Shown here: positions 11,122 through 22,470 of the stretch, piece after piece
Layout of the letters: every line of letters starts with the position of its first letter
How positions within the stretch are numbered: the first letter of the stretch is position 1
Translations under genes and position numbers: made by a program
The notes under the pieces: model-generated
Told to the model about the DNA's origin: nothing
What the model saw: the letters and a program-made list of their open reading frames with translations, nothing else
Databases searched by the model: none
From: Hydrangea macrophylla
Taxonomy: Eukaryota > Streptophyta > Magnoliopsida > Cornales > Hydrangeaceae
Direction: 5' to 3'
DNA length: 64,000 nucleotides
Assembly (NCBI GenBank): GCA_033977485.1
Contig: CM066997.1
Coordinates: forward strand, 81,004,634 to 81,068,633

Positions 11122-11810
11122 TCAAAGAAGCCAGCGACTACGAACATGTGGCTGAAAGATAAAAATGAAAAGGACGTACACCCAACGGCGAAGATATGCA
11201 ATGACTACAATGGAAAATATGTCGTAGCTCTCAACTGTCCAGGGAGGAGGTGGTGGAACAATAGCAGTATCTGGATGCAAGAACACATCTGCCAAATCCC
11301 AGTTGGGATGGAATTGTGGATCAAAATGTACAAAATCTAAATCATCCACGGGTTCATCGAACGGAGCAAAGAACTCCACAATATCCTCAACTGGCCAATC
11401 TGGATGTCCAATGAGGTGGCAAACTGCCTCAGCAATACCAGGAGGCAAGTCATGGACTGTGGGGTCATCATCACACATGGGTTCATCTCGGGGGAATACA
11501 TCGGTGTCCTTTGAAGCAGTGTAGAAAGATGAAGAATTGGAGTCGTGCTCCTCGAAGTACTGTGTAACCGGACTACTATCCGGTAGGTAGGATGGAGTAG
11601 AAACAAACCATAGCGGAGAGATCATATCACGTGCACAGATAGTGGGCTCTAGGTCAAGGCCACGCTCTGAAATCTCATGCTAGATCAACTCACCCAATAC
11701 ACCTGGCATCAACAGCAAAGGCTCCCTCTCCCAACAAGGAACAAAGTCATCTAGTAGTGGCCCAAGATCGTCAAAAAGGCTGTAGCTCCATAACCAGCTG
11801 AGTGGATGCT
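11122..11810 (-). pseudogene. Uncharacterised acidic ORF downstream of integrase
   Basis: An open frame of 167 codons (ATG at 11625) extends upstream in the same frame through one stop to about 11810. The protein is unusually rich in Asp, Pro and Phe (motifs DDDPTVHDLPPGIAEAV and HPDWPVEDIVEFFAPFDEP). It ends with a hydrophobic stretch around residues 136-158 (DIFSIVVIAYLRRWVYVLFIF) that could span a membrane. It lies on the same strand as, and downstream of, the decayed integrase at 12179-13330, where Athila-like elements often carry an extra ORF. No domain is recognised. It is broken by at least one stop and should not be called a functional gene. Confidence 0.4.
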
Positions 11811-12178
11811 CCCCATAGCAGGAGAACCAGGAGGAGTAAGTAGCTCCATAATAGGTCACCTATCTCAAGTAGGGGATGGAGTCCTCGGTCTGAAAATGAT
11901 AGATCCGTGAATAAGCTGATGGGTGGGGTACAAAAATGGGGGGAAAAGGGAACATATACTATAACCTGGAGTTCGATACCGCAATCAACCAAAAATCTCG
12001 AGAGACAATAAAACTATGTATAAAGTAAAAAACAAAAAAAACAAAAAAACTAAAGTAACTACTCTACTAATATACAATAGTTGAGATGTTATTAATGCTT
12101 TTACGATTGACCATAGTCGGGGTCATCCAACTGGATTGACTCCAACTCTGGTTCAAATCCTTCTAAGAACGGCTTCAG
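11811..12178. other. Non-coding spacer
   Basis: This lies between the uncharacterised ORF and the integrase remnant. It holds an A-rich tract near 12020-12060 and nothing else recognisable. Confidence 0.4.
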
Positions 12179-13330
12179 TCAATGTCCATTTACTTTTAAA
12201 ACTTCATTAGTTGTTGAATTCTCAATTTCAACCGTGCCATATGGGAATACGTTAGTAACTATGTAAGGTCCATTCCATCTTGATTTCAAATTTCCTGGGA
12301 AAAGATGTAATCGTGAATCGTACAATAAAACTTTTTGCCCGGGTGTGGAACGGTTTTGTAGACGATTCTTATTATGATAAACCTTAGCGTGCGCTTGGTT
12401 TATTTTTGCAATTTCATATGCTTCATTTCTTATTTCTTCTAGCTCACTCAATTGTAACTTCCTCAGCATGCCGCCTTCTTGGATATCATAATTTAGGGAT
12501 CTAACCGCCCAATATACTTTATGTTCTAACTCAATGGGTAAGTGACATGCTTTCCCATATACTAGCCTATAGGGAGATATTCTTAAATTGGTTTTAAAGG
12601 CTCTCCTATATGCCCAAAGAGCATCGAAAAGACGTGAAGACCAATCTTTTCAGTTAGCATTTATAGTTTTCTCCAGAATAGATTTTATCTCCCTATTAGC
12701 AAGCTCTGCTTGCCCATTAGTTTGAGGATGATATGTGGTAGACATTTTATGGGTGACACCATATTTTTTCATTAAAATGTCGAATGGTTTATTACAGAAA
12801 TGGGATCCTTGATCACTAATTATTGCTTTTGGGGAAGCGAACCTTGATAAAAAAAAATTTCTTTAATGAACGCAATGTTTGTGTTGTGATCATTCCTCTA
12901 AGTGGGTATCGCCTCCACCCATTTAAAAACATATTCTATAGCTACTCAAATTGGAAGGATGGGGGAAAAGGACCCATGAAGTCAATTCCCCAACAGTAAA
13001 AAATTTCTATAGTAATAATTAGCATTAAAGGTTCTTGGTTTCGTCTTGATAAGCTTCCTAACATTTGACAACGCGCACATGTTTTACAAAATAGATATGA
13101 ATCTTTAAATAAAGAAGGCTAATAAAGACCACTTTGTAAAACTTTCATGGCAGCTTTCTTAGCCAAAACAATATCCTCCACAATGAGCGGAGTGACTGAA
13201 ATGTAGCACTTGTTGAATATTTTCATTTGGCACGCATTTTTCATATTACCTGATCGGCACGGTATTTAAATAAATAAGGTTCATCAAAGTAAAAATCTAT
13301 ATTAATATTGGGCAATGGTGTTGGACCCAA
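12179..13330 (-). pseudogene. Decayed Ty3/gypsy integrase (Athila-like)
   Basis: Read on the minus strand with several frame changes, the region shows integrase blocks in order. These are an H2C2-type zinc region near 13040-13250 (words HFSHSAHCGG and CARCQ), the catalytic core (IDFMGPFP near 12960-12980, [12 protein letters not shown] near 12795-12830, [17 protein letters not shown] near 12680-12730), and the C-terminal domain. The last is still open as a 96-codon ORF at 12179-12469 (LQLSELEEIRNEAYE, SRWNGPYIVTNVFPYG). Stops and indels interrupt the rest, including a stop in the core near 12650. RT and RNase H, which should lie to the right, are missing: similarity ends near 13330. Confidence 0.85.
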
Positions 13331-13556
13331 GAAAGAGTGATCCAATGGCTTAAATTTGCCCATTATCAACTTAAGATCTGCACCTTTATTTCTCTAGATC
13401 TATTTGCCACCTTTGGATCAACTTAATCCAAGGGTCACAATACTAATATATTTACACACATCACACACCATATGAACACTCACCCCAATTCTCTCCCTAT
13501 ACCCCCACGTCTCTCCTTCTGTCTCTCACACGCATGCAGCAACACATAAACTGACC

Positions 13557-13558
<2 letters not shown>
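13331..13558. other. Unique-looking non-coding sequence
   Basis: The sequence changes character at about 13330 and becomes pyrimidine-rich, with ACACATCACACACC-type words. No ORF is visible. Together with the following tract it resembles the 5' UTR of a plant gene, but no coding exon follows. Confidence 0.3.

Positions 13559-13612
<54 letters not shown>
13559..13612. repeat. (CT)n microsatellite
   Basis: An uninterrupted run of about 26 CT dinucleotides, flanked on the right by more CT-rich sequence to about 13750. Confidence 0.95.
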
Positions 13613-13613
<1 letters not shown>

Positions 13614-14526
13614 ATCCCAAAAACTGCTACTGATTTCAACCAACTTCAACCTCTCTTTCTCTCACCCCAAACACTCTCCCTCTTTCTCCATCTCACTCTC
13701 TTTTTCCACAGCATTGCCTCATCAATTTCAAGGTATAGTCTCTCTCTCTTTCAAGTTTGTGTGTTTATTGAGAGTAAGAGTTACGTGTGTCAGTGTGTAC
13801 CCTTTTTCTTTTTTCTTTTTTCATGTTGAGTGAATCTGTATTTTTATTTTATTTTTTCCATTTTACTTTGTTTTAAGTATGTCCGACCATCTAATTTACA
13901 TATGTTTTTTATATGTATTTTTTATTCTTTTGATTTGTGTGCAAGACACATTAAAATAAAAGGCCAAGGTAACTTTGGTACCCACTAGTTAATTTTTTTT
14001 TACACAGAGAGAGAGAGTGTGTTTGTTCAAAATAAGTTCTTTATTTTCAACTAATAGTGAATCTGTATTTTTTTTTTCATTCTACTTTGTTTTAAGTATG
14101 TCCGGCCATCTATGTTTTTTATGTGTATTTCATATTCTTTTGATTTGGGTGCAAGTTTGCAAGACACATTAAAATAAAATGCCAAGGTAACTTTGGTACA
14201 CAATAGTTAATTTTTTTTTATAGAGAGAGACACAAAGAAAGAGATGGATTAGTGTTTGTTCAAAAAACACTAGATGTGATTGACCCACACACACATTGCA
14301 CGAGTACACACAAATTGTAAAAGTACAGTAAGGTGTCTTATGGCTTTGGTTTGCATGCCACGTAGCTTTGTCAAATGGATCCACCTTTTGCCAAGTTCAC
14401 TACTTTATTGCCAACACCTTCCACATGTTGTAAGCTTTATGAAGCAATTCGAAAATGGCCAAATTTTCTTGGTTAAATCTCTGTGTGTGTGCCCTTTTTC
14501 CTTTTTCATGATGAGTCAATCTGTGG

Positions 14527-14558
<32 letters not shown>

Positions 14559-15240
14559 TCCTTTTTTTAGTCGTCTCAAAAAAAATATTTTATCTGAAAA
14601 AAATAAAATTTTGTATGAATTACATGTTCTTTAATACATCCAATTTGGCCATTTTTGTTAATAGGCCATAACCAAATTTTCTTGGTTATATCTGTGTGTG
14701 TGCCCTTTTTCTTCTATTTCTTATTATTTTTAAAAAAAAATTACATATGTTTTCCTTCTAGGTTAATCCAATTACATATGGGTCTTTTCATCTAATTAAT
14801 TACATATATTTTAAGATCTAGTTATCTTAAGAGGCTTTACTAGGAGAACACATTAGATCAACAATTGTTAAAATAATATTGGACCACAAAGTTCTACGCT
14901 TTCAAATTATGTGCACATCATTAACTTCTAGTTTGTTGGATTATTTTAATATATATGTATGTATATCTGGTCGTTCAAACATTATGTACAGGTTTCTTTT
15001 TAATGATTTACATTTGCATTAAACTATTATAGCTTTTTTTTTGTTAATTTCTAGATCTATGTGCACTCAGCGCATTGGGGAAGATACATTTTCAAACGTT
15101 TTACAAAGTGATGCTTAGAATGCACAACTTGCTCGTTAAAAGATAGATTTGTAGTTAATTTTTCTTATTAGTTAATTGAGATTTTAAAGAACACTGAATA
15201 TTTTTTAAGGACCTTTACGTACGTAATGTTTGGTGATAAC
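13613..15240. other. Non-coding region with a 5'UTR-like start and local duplications
   Basis: CT-rich sequence continues to TTTCAAG/GTATAGTC near 13728-13740, which looks like a 5'-UTR exon followed by a splice donor. No matching coding exon was found. Two blocks, about 13825-13999 and 14050-14220, are diverged direct duplicates. Both contain GTTTTAAGTATGTCCG, CAAGACACATTAAAATAAA and CCAAGGTAACTTTGGTA. A smaller duplicate pair is 14458-14540 and 14665-14715 (CCAAATTTTCTTGGTTA then CTGTGTGTGTGCCC). Confidence 0.4.
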
Positions 15241-15477
15241 TGTAGACACCCCAATTTTGACCAAACGTCGGAAAAAGGGGAGTATCACCTCTAAGATCTA
15301 ATGATGACAATGTCCGACTAACTTAGGGCTTCCAAAGATAATTCAAGCTCTTCAAAAGGCTATTCAATTCAAACAAAAAACAAAGCGAAGGGAGAAAAGA
15401 GAAAGAAAAATAAAGAATAGAGAAAATAGCACATGGCATAATTCTGCGGCACTCTCGGGTTACTGGTGTGGCACTCT

Positions 15478-15642
15478 CTGACTGCCGTTCGGCAGTCAGT
15501 AAGTACTAAAACGACAGTTAGTGATTGCCGCCAATTTCATTCAAGTACCGTAAAATTTAAGAAACGACAGTTTCCGGAGTTGTCTGCGGCATTCAGTGAA
15601 TGCCGATGAGGCAATCAATGAATGTCGCTGCGACATTCATTG
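15478..15642 (+). promoter_or_regulatory. Palindrome cluster in the Tat LTR U3
   Basis: Three perfect palindromes lie 140-300 bp upstream of the TATA box. The first is 15478-15499 (arms CTGACTGCCG/CGGCAGTCAG, 2-base centre). The second is 15587-15605 (arms CGGCATTCA/TGAATGCCG, 1-base centre). The third is 15616-15642 (13-bp arms starting CAATGAATGTCGC, 1-base centre). Related single words (GTGATTGCCG, TGAGTGCCG, TGACTGCC) lie between and after them. They could be protein-binding sites in DNA or hairpins in RNA; the role is inference. Confidence 0.65.
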
Positions 15643-15779
15643 AGTGCCGTTCCGACTGTCACTGACTGCCACATTTTTAGGCAGACAACTGTAATATAGC
15701 ATGTTTTGTACCATCAAAAGGACATACAAAATCAGTGTTTTTGCCCCTAAAATGACTAAAATACCCTTTTAAATTTTCC

Positions 15780-15787
15780 TATATAAA
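15780..15787 (+). promoter_or_regulatory. TATA box of the Tat LTR
   Basis: TATATAAA followed by AGAGGGTGAA. Its position, about 540 bp into a 2.6-kb LTR and just downstream of the palindrome cluster, fits the U3/R border of a plant LTR promoter. Confidence 0.6.
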
Positions 15788-17882
15788 GAGGGTGAATATC
15801 CCATTGTAAGGGGATGAGCATTTGAATCTCCCAACCTTATCTTGATTCTTCTTCCTCTAAACCTCTAGAAAATTTTCTAAATATACTTAAGAGTTACTTA
15901 TGTAATTTCAAGAAGAAGTTTGTGTGTGAGTTGGAGTTGAAGAGCTTGATTAACTTGTGGAAATCCTCCAAATCACTAAGTTGAGGATATTTAGAGGTAG
16001 ACTCTAGACTGAATCATTCTTTAAATACATGTCAACTTGGATAATGTTTGAACTTTGAGTCTTTACCTTTTTTTACTGTATTCATCTCTTGGGATCTATG
16101 AGACCTTCAATGTCTCATTTGAATCTCTTGATTTGAAACTCCTTGGTCTTCTTATAAGTTCATGGTTTATAAGGAGATTAGATTTGATAATTAGCATGTT
16201 TAGTTGACAAGTTCAAAACCATTTCCATGGTTTGGTCTTGTTATCCAAGGACTTTGTGAAGTTTCTTCATACTTCATTGAAGTATGTCAAGTGTAGGAGT
16301 TATTAGTCTTCTATGACCATCAAATGGTAGAAGAATTAGCTCAACTAAAGCCAAGTTTAATGCCTTAGTAGTTAAAATTATTAAGTAAAACATAAACTAG
16401 ACAAAAGATGCAGTGAGTTCATCAACCACTTTTCATCAAAGATTTTTAGTTAAACATCGAACCGTTGGAATTGAATAAAACCAACGGGAAAGTGTCTATA
16501 ACTCAAAGTTCTACCATTGTAATTTTGTTTTAATAAGATTCCATGGTTAGCGTGGTTTGTTCATGAGTTTTGTGAAACCGCAACAATCTGTCCAGAGTTT
16601 TAGAACAGCAACACCTTTTTAAAATGAGTAAATCAGAGCCCTAATCAAGTATTGATTACCCCAAATATTTTTTTTGTGAAGTTTAATATGTTAACAAGAC
16701 CCCCTAAAAAGATTAGCGTCTTTTAGAATTTTTTACTATTTTTAGAAAATCGTACAATATCTTTGGACAGAAGGTTAGAAAATTCAGAGTGATGTCTAGT
16801 GTTTATTCGATTCCCAGAGATCTAACCGTTGGAACTTTGATTTTCTTTTTGGGTTAGAAACTAGACTCATAAAGGTACCTTGTGACCAAAAATCATTAAG
16901 ATCAAAGCACTGAAAATATGCTTTTCAAATTCTTAAAGTCCGGGTCTGCTCTCTGGAATTTCTAGAATTTTGTGACAGATTTGGTAAATTTTGTAAATAA
17001 TGGCTCAAATGGTGTTTTCATGAGTTAAGGCTTAAACCATGTTTTAATAGTGAATAGTTAAGCTTGAATTCAAATTTTAAGTGACCCAAATTAATGAATA
17101 CTTCATAATTTACTCTTGTTGATGTATACATTTATCCATGTGGCTTGTTGTTTATACTTAGGATTCGTTTCCTTTAGATTTAATTACATTCGATAGATCT
17201 AAGCTAGAAGCCTAGGATTGTCATCTAACTTTAAATCTTGTACATCATGCGGACTAACCCTTGTTTTGTAGCACCGATGAGGTATGATCTCTCGACCCTT
17301 AGCTTAATTATTCTTTAATTTTATTAGTTTTTCAACCCCATGTGCGACACCTTAGAATTAAAAATTTGCCTTATATGTATATATGTGTATTAGAGACCCT
17401 CTTGTTAGGATTTCAACTTTTGCATGCATTGCACGTTTAAATATTCACAGCTGCATCCCGGGCAAGTTCTTTAGTTCTCTAGTTTGCGTAACATAGTGCT
17501 TGCTAATTGAACTACTTGGTTTTGAATGATATTTTGTCATTAGCAATTTTACACCATTTCAACATGCTTGTGTAATGTATATTTATATCTATGTATTAGT
17601 TGAGGGCATGCTTAGATTAATAATTTGATTGAAAGGATGATTAGTAGGGGCCTATCGCGAGATAGGATGAGAAAGGGTGTTTTAGTCCGTATGACTCCTT
17701 CCTCTCTCATTCCATAATCCCCAGACCTGGTTAATCTCTGGTTTCTCAAAAAGATCAGTTTGCTTTAAAACGGTTTCTTAATACTCCTAAAAAAATTAAG
17801 TGGCGACTCGTTTGTGTTTTGAATTTAAAAAGGGTTTTAAATAAAAATGTTGTGGGTAAGGAAAATTGCGATATCCACAATC

Positions 17883-17912
17883 TGGTGACTCTGGTGGGGA
17901 TCGAACCCAGAA
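17883..17912 (+). promoter_or_regulatory. Primer-binding site, tRNA-Arg type, with extended match
   Basis: It starts TGGTGACTCTGGTGGGGA three bases after the LTR and continues TCGAACCCAGAA, which resembles the complement of a tRNA T-arm (GGTTCGA core). Plant tRNA-Arg(ACG), as recalled, would match with about four mismatches near the acceptor end and then perfectly through the T-arm. Tat elements are known to use tRNA-Arg. Confidence 0.75.
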
Positions 17913-19186
17913 TCTTTGGTTTTGCAGACCAGAATTTTTGATTTTGGGTTCACTCGAGGATTAGACTTGAAAGCATCCTTTTTATCAAATTAATTAATCT
18001 TTGTATGCCTGTTGCATTTCACTTGCACGTCTCGCCGGTCGAATGCACGGAACTATGACCTTGGAGGCTCGGGGTAACTCGGTCGGTCAAGTAATCATGG
18101 GACTATGTGATCACCCTTGATCTCGTACCATGATTTGTTATATGAAGCATCCTATCGGGTGTGTGTCAAGGGTCCCTTGTTTGACCAAAACCCAGCTTTT
18201 GCATAGTAGTTTCTATAGAACCTTTCAAATCTTAGAAAATAAACTCTTGATTAAGGTTATATGCTAGGGAGTTTGTATGCCCAAAAGGGATTACTTGAGA
18301 TGATGACAATGCTTACTTGATATAGGATGTGTAACCTCTTAATCACCTTTTAGCGAATCCTCTTTATGTCCTATGACATTTGAGAATATGCCGAACCTTG
18401 ATTACAAGATTAAATCTCTTATACCATGATTAGCTAAAGCATCATTGACCTTGTGTGTATCCGAATCCATGAAAAGTATGGTAATGATCCGATCATGTGA
18501 CCCTTCTACCCAAGGAATTCTAAATCCATCTTTGTAAGTAAACGAGATATTTTGCCATCTTTACCCCAAGTTTGTTTTTTCAGGAAAATCACACTTTCTG
18601 AATTAAAGCTCCAAGCTAATCTTTGTTTCTTCACATGATTATCTTCAAAAAAACAATAATAATAAACAATAAAATCTTGGGAAATTATTTTTGGGAGAAA
18701 TGCTTTTCAAAATGAATTTCGAAGCGAAAATTACAATCCAATCACCTTTGTTAAAAAATGTTTGACATCCTCTTTTTTAAAGAAATTCTCGAGAATTGTT
18801 TTCAAAATATTTCATCATCCAAGAAAAACTTTCCAAATGATTTCAAAAGAGGGTAAAAGGATCACAAAGAGAGGAAAAATTAGCGCATTTGACATGAGTA
18901 AGGATTTTATATGCTTATGTGTCTATTTGCTAGGATTAGAATTTTCTTTCTTCTGCATATAGAGTAGGCACACACGTACACATGCATTGCATCCGTGTGA
19001 CATATGAACCATTCATAAAAAGGTTTTACCAAAGGATCTTTTTTTTAAATTGAAATAAGAGAAGTAACAAAAAGTTTTTCTAAATCACTAAAATTCCTTT
19101 ATAGGGCAAAAATAGCATCAAGTTCGGGCACGGTCTGGTTTAGAGGTCCCACATCAAGGCTAGTAAGAAAGGAAGGTGACGAAGAA
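17913..19186 (+). other. Leader between primer site and gag
   Basis: This is 1.27 kb without a convincing ORF. Some Ogre elements carry an extra ORF before gag; only a 66-codon frame at 18762-18962 is seen here and it has no recognisable content. Confidence 0.5.
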
Positions 19187-20672
19187 ATGGCAGACGAAAG
19201 AAATGATGGGGAAGTAGCGGAGTTAAGGACACTGGTAGAACAACATGCAGAACAGCTGAGGCGACAGGCTGAGAATATGAACCGAATGATGGTTATGATG
19301 GAAGTAATAGCACGCCCACCACCAGTTGTAAATCCACCAATCAACGACCCACCCGTTAGGGAAGAAGGCTGGTATGATGACCCGAAGATGCCGAGAGTTG
19401 AGGTTCCTAGAGCAGAGAGGGAAAGGGTAGAAAGGGAAAAGACTGACAAAGAGACGATAATGACCGAGAAGATCGAGAAGCTAGAAAGGGTGATGCGTAA
19501 GGCTCAAGGGGTCAACACTTATCTAATGGAGTTAGAAGGGCTATACAATGGGGTCCGCGAGACACTGCCTGTCGATTTTAAGATGCCAGTTTTTGACAAG
19601 TTTGATGGAACAAGGAATCCTCGCAGTCATGTGAGGATATGTATCGGGCCTTCCAGCCTAGCGGATTGAGCACTGCCATGATGGCTGTCTTATTTTAGCA
19701 GACTTTATATGGGGCCGCTCTATCCTGGTACCTCACCCTCAAACCAAGAAAAACTCGAGTCTGGGAAGAAGTGATCAAAGCATTCGTGGCACAGTATGAG
19801 TACAATTAGGACTTGGATGTCACAGTCCGAGATTTGGAGACCACTAAGCAGGGAAACAAGGAGTCGTTTGCTGAGTATTTGAGTAGAAGGAGGGGAAAAG
19901 CAGCAAAGATGGTGCAGAGGTTGTCCGAGAAAGATCAGATCCGAATGTTGATGAAGAACCTCCAGCCCATCTATCAAGAGAAGATGAGATTCCAGTCGAT
20001 CAACACCTTTGCTGAGGTTTTTGACGTGGGAACAAGGATAGAGGATGCGATCCAAGAAGTGGTAATCAAGAAGGAAGAATAGTCGAATCGATATAGAAGG
20101 CCGAATTATGGGTCGAATGGGGGACATTCAGGGGGTCACTCTGGCCCCACCAATGTCAACGCGTTAAGTGGACCGGAGAGAAAGTTTGACATAACACCAA
20201 GAAAAGGAGTGGACAAATAGCCGAGGAAATTTTCAGATTTTGGGGTATCGCTGTCAACCGCCCTTGATAGGCTAGTGGCGAAAGGACATCTCCGCCCGTT
20301 GGAACCTCGACCTTTATCGAGTCCACTTCTACCAACCTTATGAGAAAACCTCTATTGTAAATTTCTCCAACAAAAGGCTCACTCTACGGATCGATGCACG
20401 AGATTGAGGCATGAAATTCAGGACCTCATTGCTAACAAGGTGATATCCGAGCTGCTTGTCAATACTCTCAATATTACTAGGAATCTGCTGTCGAATCATC
20501 ATGCTGTATCGCCGCCGCAAGGCCTTTGTTTCTTGGGGATAGAAGAGCAGACCTTCGATCCGTCTAGGCTAATCACTAAAGCAGGGACACTAAGGAAGCC
20601 TTATCAGATGCAGGGGGATTCAGTCATCTGTACTCTGGGGAATCAACTAGACTTAGTGGGTTCAAGAGACTA
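19187..20672 (+). pseudogene. gag: Gag of the Tat element (broken)
   Basis: The first ORF (19187-19669, 160 codons) starts with a coiled-coil-like charged region (EVAELRTLVEQHAEQLRRQ) and enters the gag domain at PVFDKFDGTRNPRSHV. A one-base frame change near 19630-19640 then breaks it. The domain resumes after stops near 19697 and 19808 and is open at 19813-20082 (DLETTKQGNKESFAEYLSR). Further stops at 20080-20082 and 20218-20220 follow. A zinc-knuckle-like segment YCKFHQQKAHSTDRC lies near 20354-20398, followed by HEIQDLIANKV and TFDPSRLIT, both typical of Tat Gag C-termini. The ORF at 20404-20673 is this C-terminal part. Gag would form particles in the cytoplasm; this copy cannot encode a full protein. 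Confidence 0.85.
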
Positions 20673-20700
20673 GCAACACTTATATAGATCAGGTAAGAGA

Positions 20701-22470
20701 GAACCTGTGGCACGAGAGTGACAGAGAAGAAACAGGGAAAGGGAGCTTGAAAGTTGTTTTCGAAGTTTATGATCTATGGGCAAAGGAAGAAGTCAGTCAT
20801 CTAACCCAGTCAGGGAGACACTGCAAACCATGAGCTAGAGGAAAATCACCCGGGGAGGGAATTGGATAAGGGAAAAGAGAAGATGAATGGAGAAGAGGAA
20901 GAAGATAAGGTTTTAAAGCAAATGAGAAAGACTCATGCGAACATCACCATCTGGGGTTTGTTGATCGCTTCTAAATGGCACCGGCAGGCAATTCTGGATG
21001 CCTTAAACCAATCTGATGTTTTAATCGACACAGCACCATAAGACCTCGTGGGAATGATCAGTAGGATTTCGGCTCTGGCTATTACTTTCTCATCAGATGA
21101 CCTACCTCCGGGAGGACCTGTTCACAATAAACTGCTATATGTCATTATTGAATGCCTGGGAAACACTGTGCCTACTTGTCTTGTTGACAACGGGTCCGTT
21201 CTAAATGTGTGTCCGTTTCGAACAACCAAGCACATGGGTTTGGATGAATCTATATTCATACCATCTGAGCAGAGGGTGAGAGCGTATGACAACACTCAGA
21301 GGACGATCATGGGGATAATTCTCCTTCATCTTGTTGTCGGGCCTACAAAAAAGGAAGCCAGATTTCAGGTCATTGACATTCCTATTTCTTTCAATTTGCT
21401 GTTGGGGAGGCCATGGTTAGACAATCTAGGTGCCATACCATCTATAGTTCATTGAAAAGTTAAATGTGTCTAGGAAAGCAAGGTCTGTGATATTCTCGGG
21501 GACAGTTGGGTTCGTCTGTCTGAAGCTTCATCAAGCGTGCCAATTTTAGAGGTGCAATTTCAGGAAGAGGAGGCAAGTCTGGGAGAGTTCGAGTTTATTA
21601 ACATGTTGGAAGAAGAGATGCCTAGAGAATTTATGCCGCTATATTTCGATCAGTACGCAAGTCCGTTGGTCACTGGGATTATGAAAAAGATGGGTTTCTT
21701 CCCAGGCATGGAGCTGGGTAAAAATCATCAGAGTCTACCAGAGTTTCCAAGAATCCCCACCCAGACTCACACTCACGGTCTAGGTTATCAACCATCGAAG
21801 AAGGAGCTGAGAGATAAGAAGAAGGCGACTCAATGGACACTTTGTTAAGGAGGGAGTGGATTTCCCCTTTTGTGGCTTACCAGAACCATGGGAGGATCAA
21901 AAAGATAATTGTTTGAAGCCAGGGTTTGAGATCTTTTCCCCCAAAAATTCTCTGAGTATCAAGATCCATATCTACGGGTGCCCGTGAAGTCAACTACTGT
22001 TAAAGATTGGATTGGTGCGCTGGATGGCCCGATCATGAAGAATCTGTTGAGCGAGAAAAGCACAAAACTGATGGAACATTCCAAGAAGGGGTCGTGGAAG
22101 ACAAGGCTAGAAAACAACATGCTGAGGGATTGGTAGAAGAGGTGCATGACGAGGAGGATGACGTGAAAGAACCCGAAAAAAGAAGAGATGGAGGAGATTA
22201 CCAAGACAGGGGATCTGGAAGAATGCTTTATCACCAATCTGGGAGGAGAAAGTAAGAAATAGTAGGTTTTCGAGTCTAATGATACGTATCCCCCCACATC
22301 TAGAGTTTGTAATGGCCCAAATGAGGCATCTTTCAATTTCCATGTCTGTTGTAATCGCTCCGAAGAAAATCAAAGAAAGTATGACTAATTCTGCCTACTC
22401 GAATGCGCTTAATGAATGTGATGATCATGAAATACTAAATGAATTGCAAACATTAATCGAAAAAGAAAAA
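20701..22470 (+). pseudogene. Array copy 1: protease/G-patch module (shortened)
   Basis: This copy is 1770 bp, 97 bp shorter than the others. Part of the loss is about 32 bp inside the G-patch ORF (near 21829) and the rest is at the junction to copy 2, which lacks the doubled GGCACGAGAG segment. The protease is open at 21048-21455 with the motif LVDNGSVLNVCPF and the block FNLLLGRPWLDNLG; a stop at 21039-21041 cuts it from its N-terminal part. The G-patch is at 21537-21848 (GIMKKMGFFPGMELGKNHQ), with one conserved Gly replaced by Glu. Confidence 0.85.

Larger units (their letters stand above)
15241..17879 (+). repeat. 5' LTR of the Tat element
   Basis: This 2639-bp segment begins TGTAGACACCCC and ends GATATCCACA, a TG...CA structure with short inverted ends. 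It is followed within three bases by a primer-binding site. A TATATAAA box lies at 15780-15787 and GC-rich palindromes upstream of it. No second copy is in the window, so the ends are inferred from the termini and the primer site. Confidence 0.82.

Noticed and set aside
14280..14671. 96- and 62-codon plus-strand ORFs
   Set aside because: Low-complexity Phe/Tyr-rich translation of T-rich DNA.
15241..17879. Search for a matching Tat 3' LTR downstream of 48.8 kb
   Set aside because: No TGTAGACACC start or GATATCCACA end was found up to 64 kb, so a complete element cannot be claimed.
17883..17912. Possible tRNA-Arg gene on the minus strand
   Set aside because: The T-arm and acceptor-like part only; no anticodon or D-arm follows. 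It is a primer-binding site.
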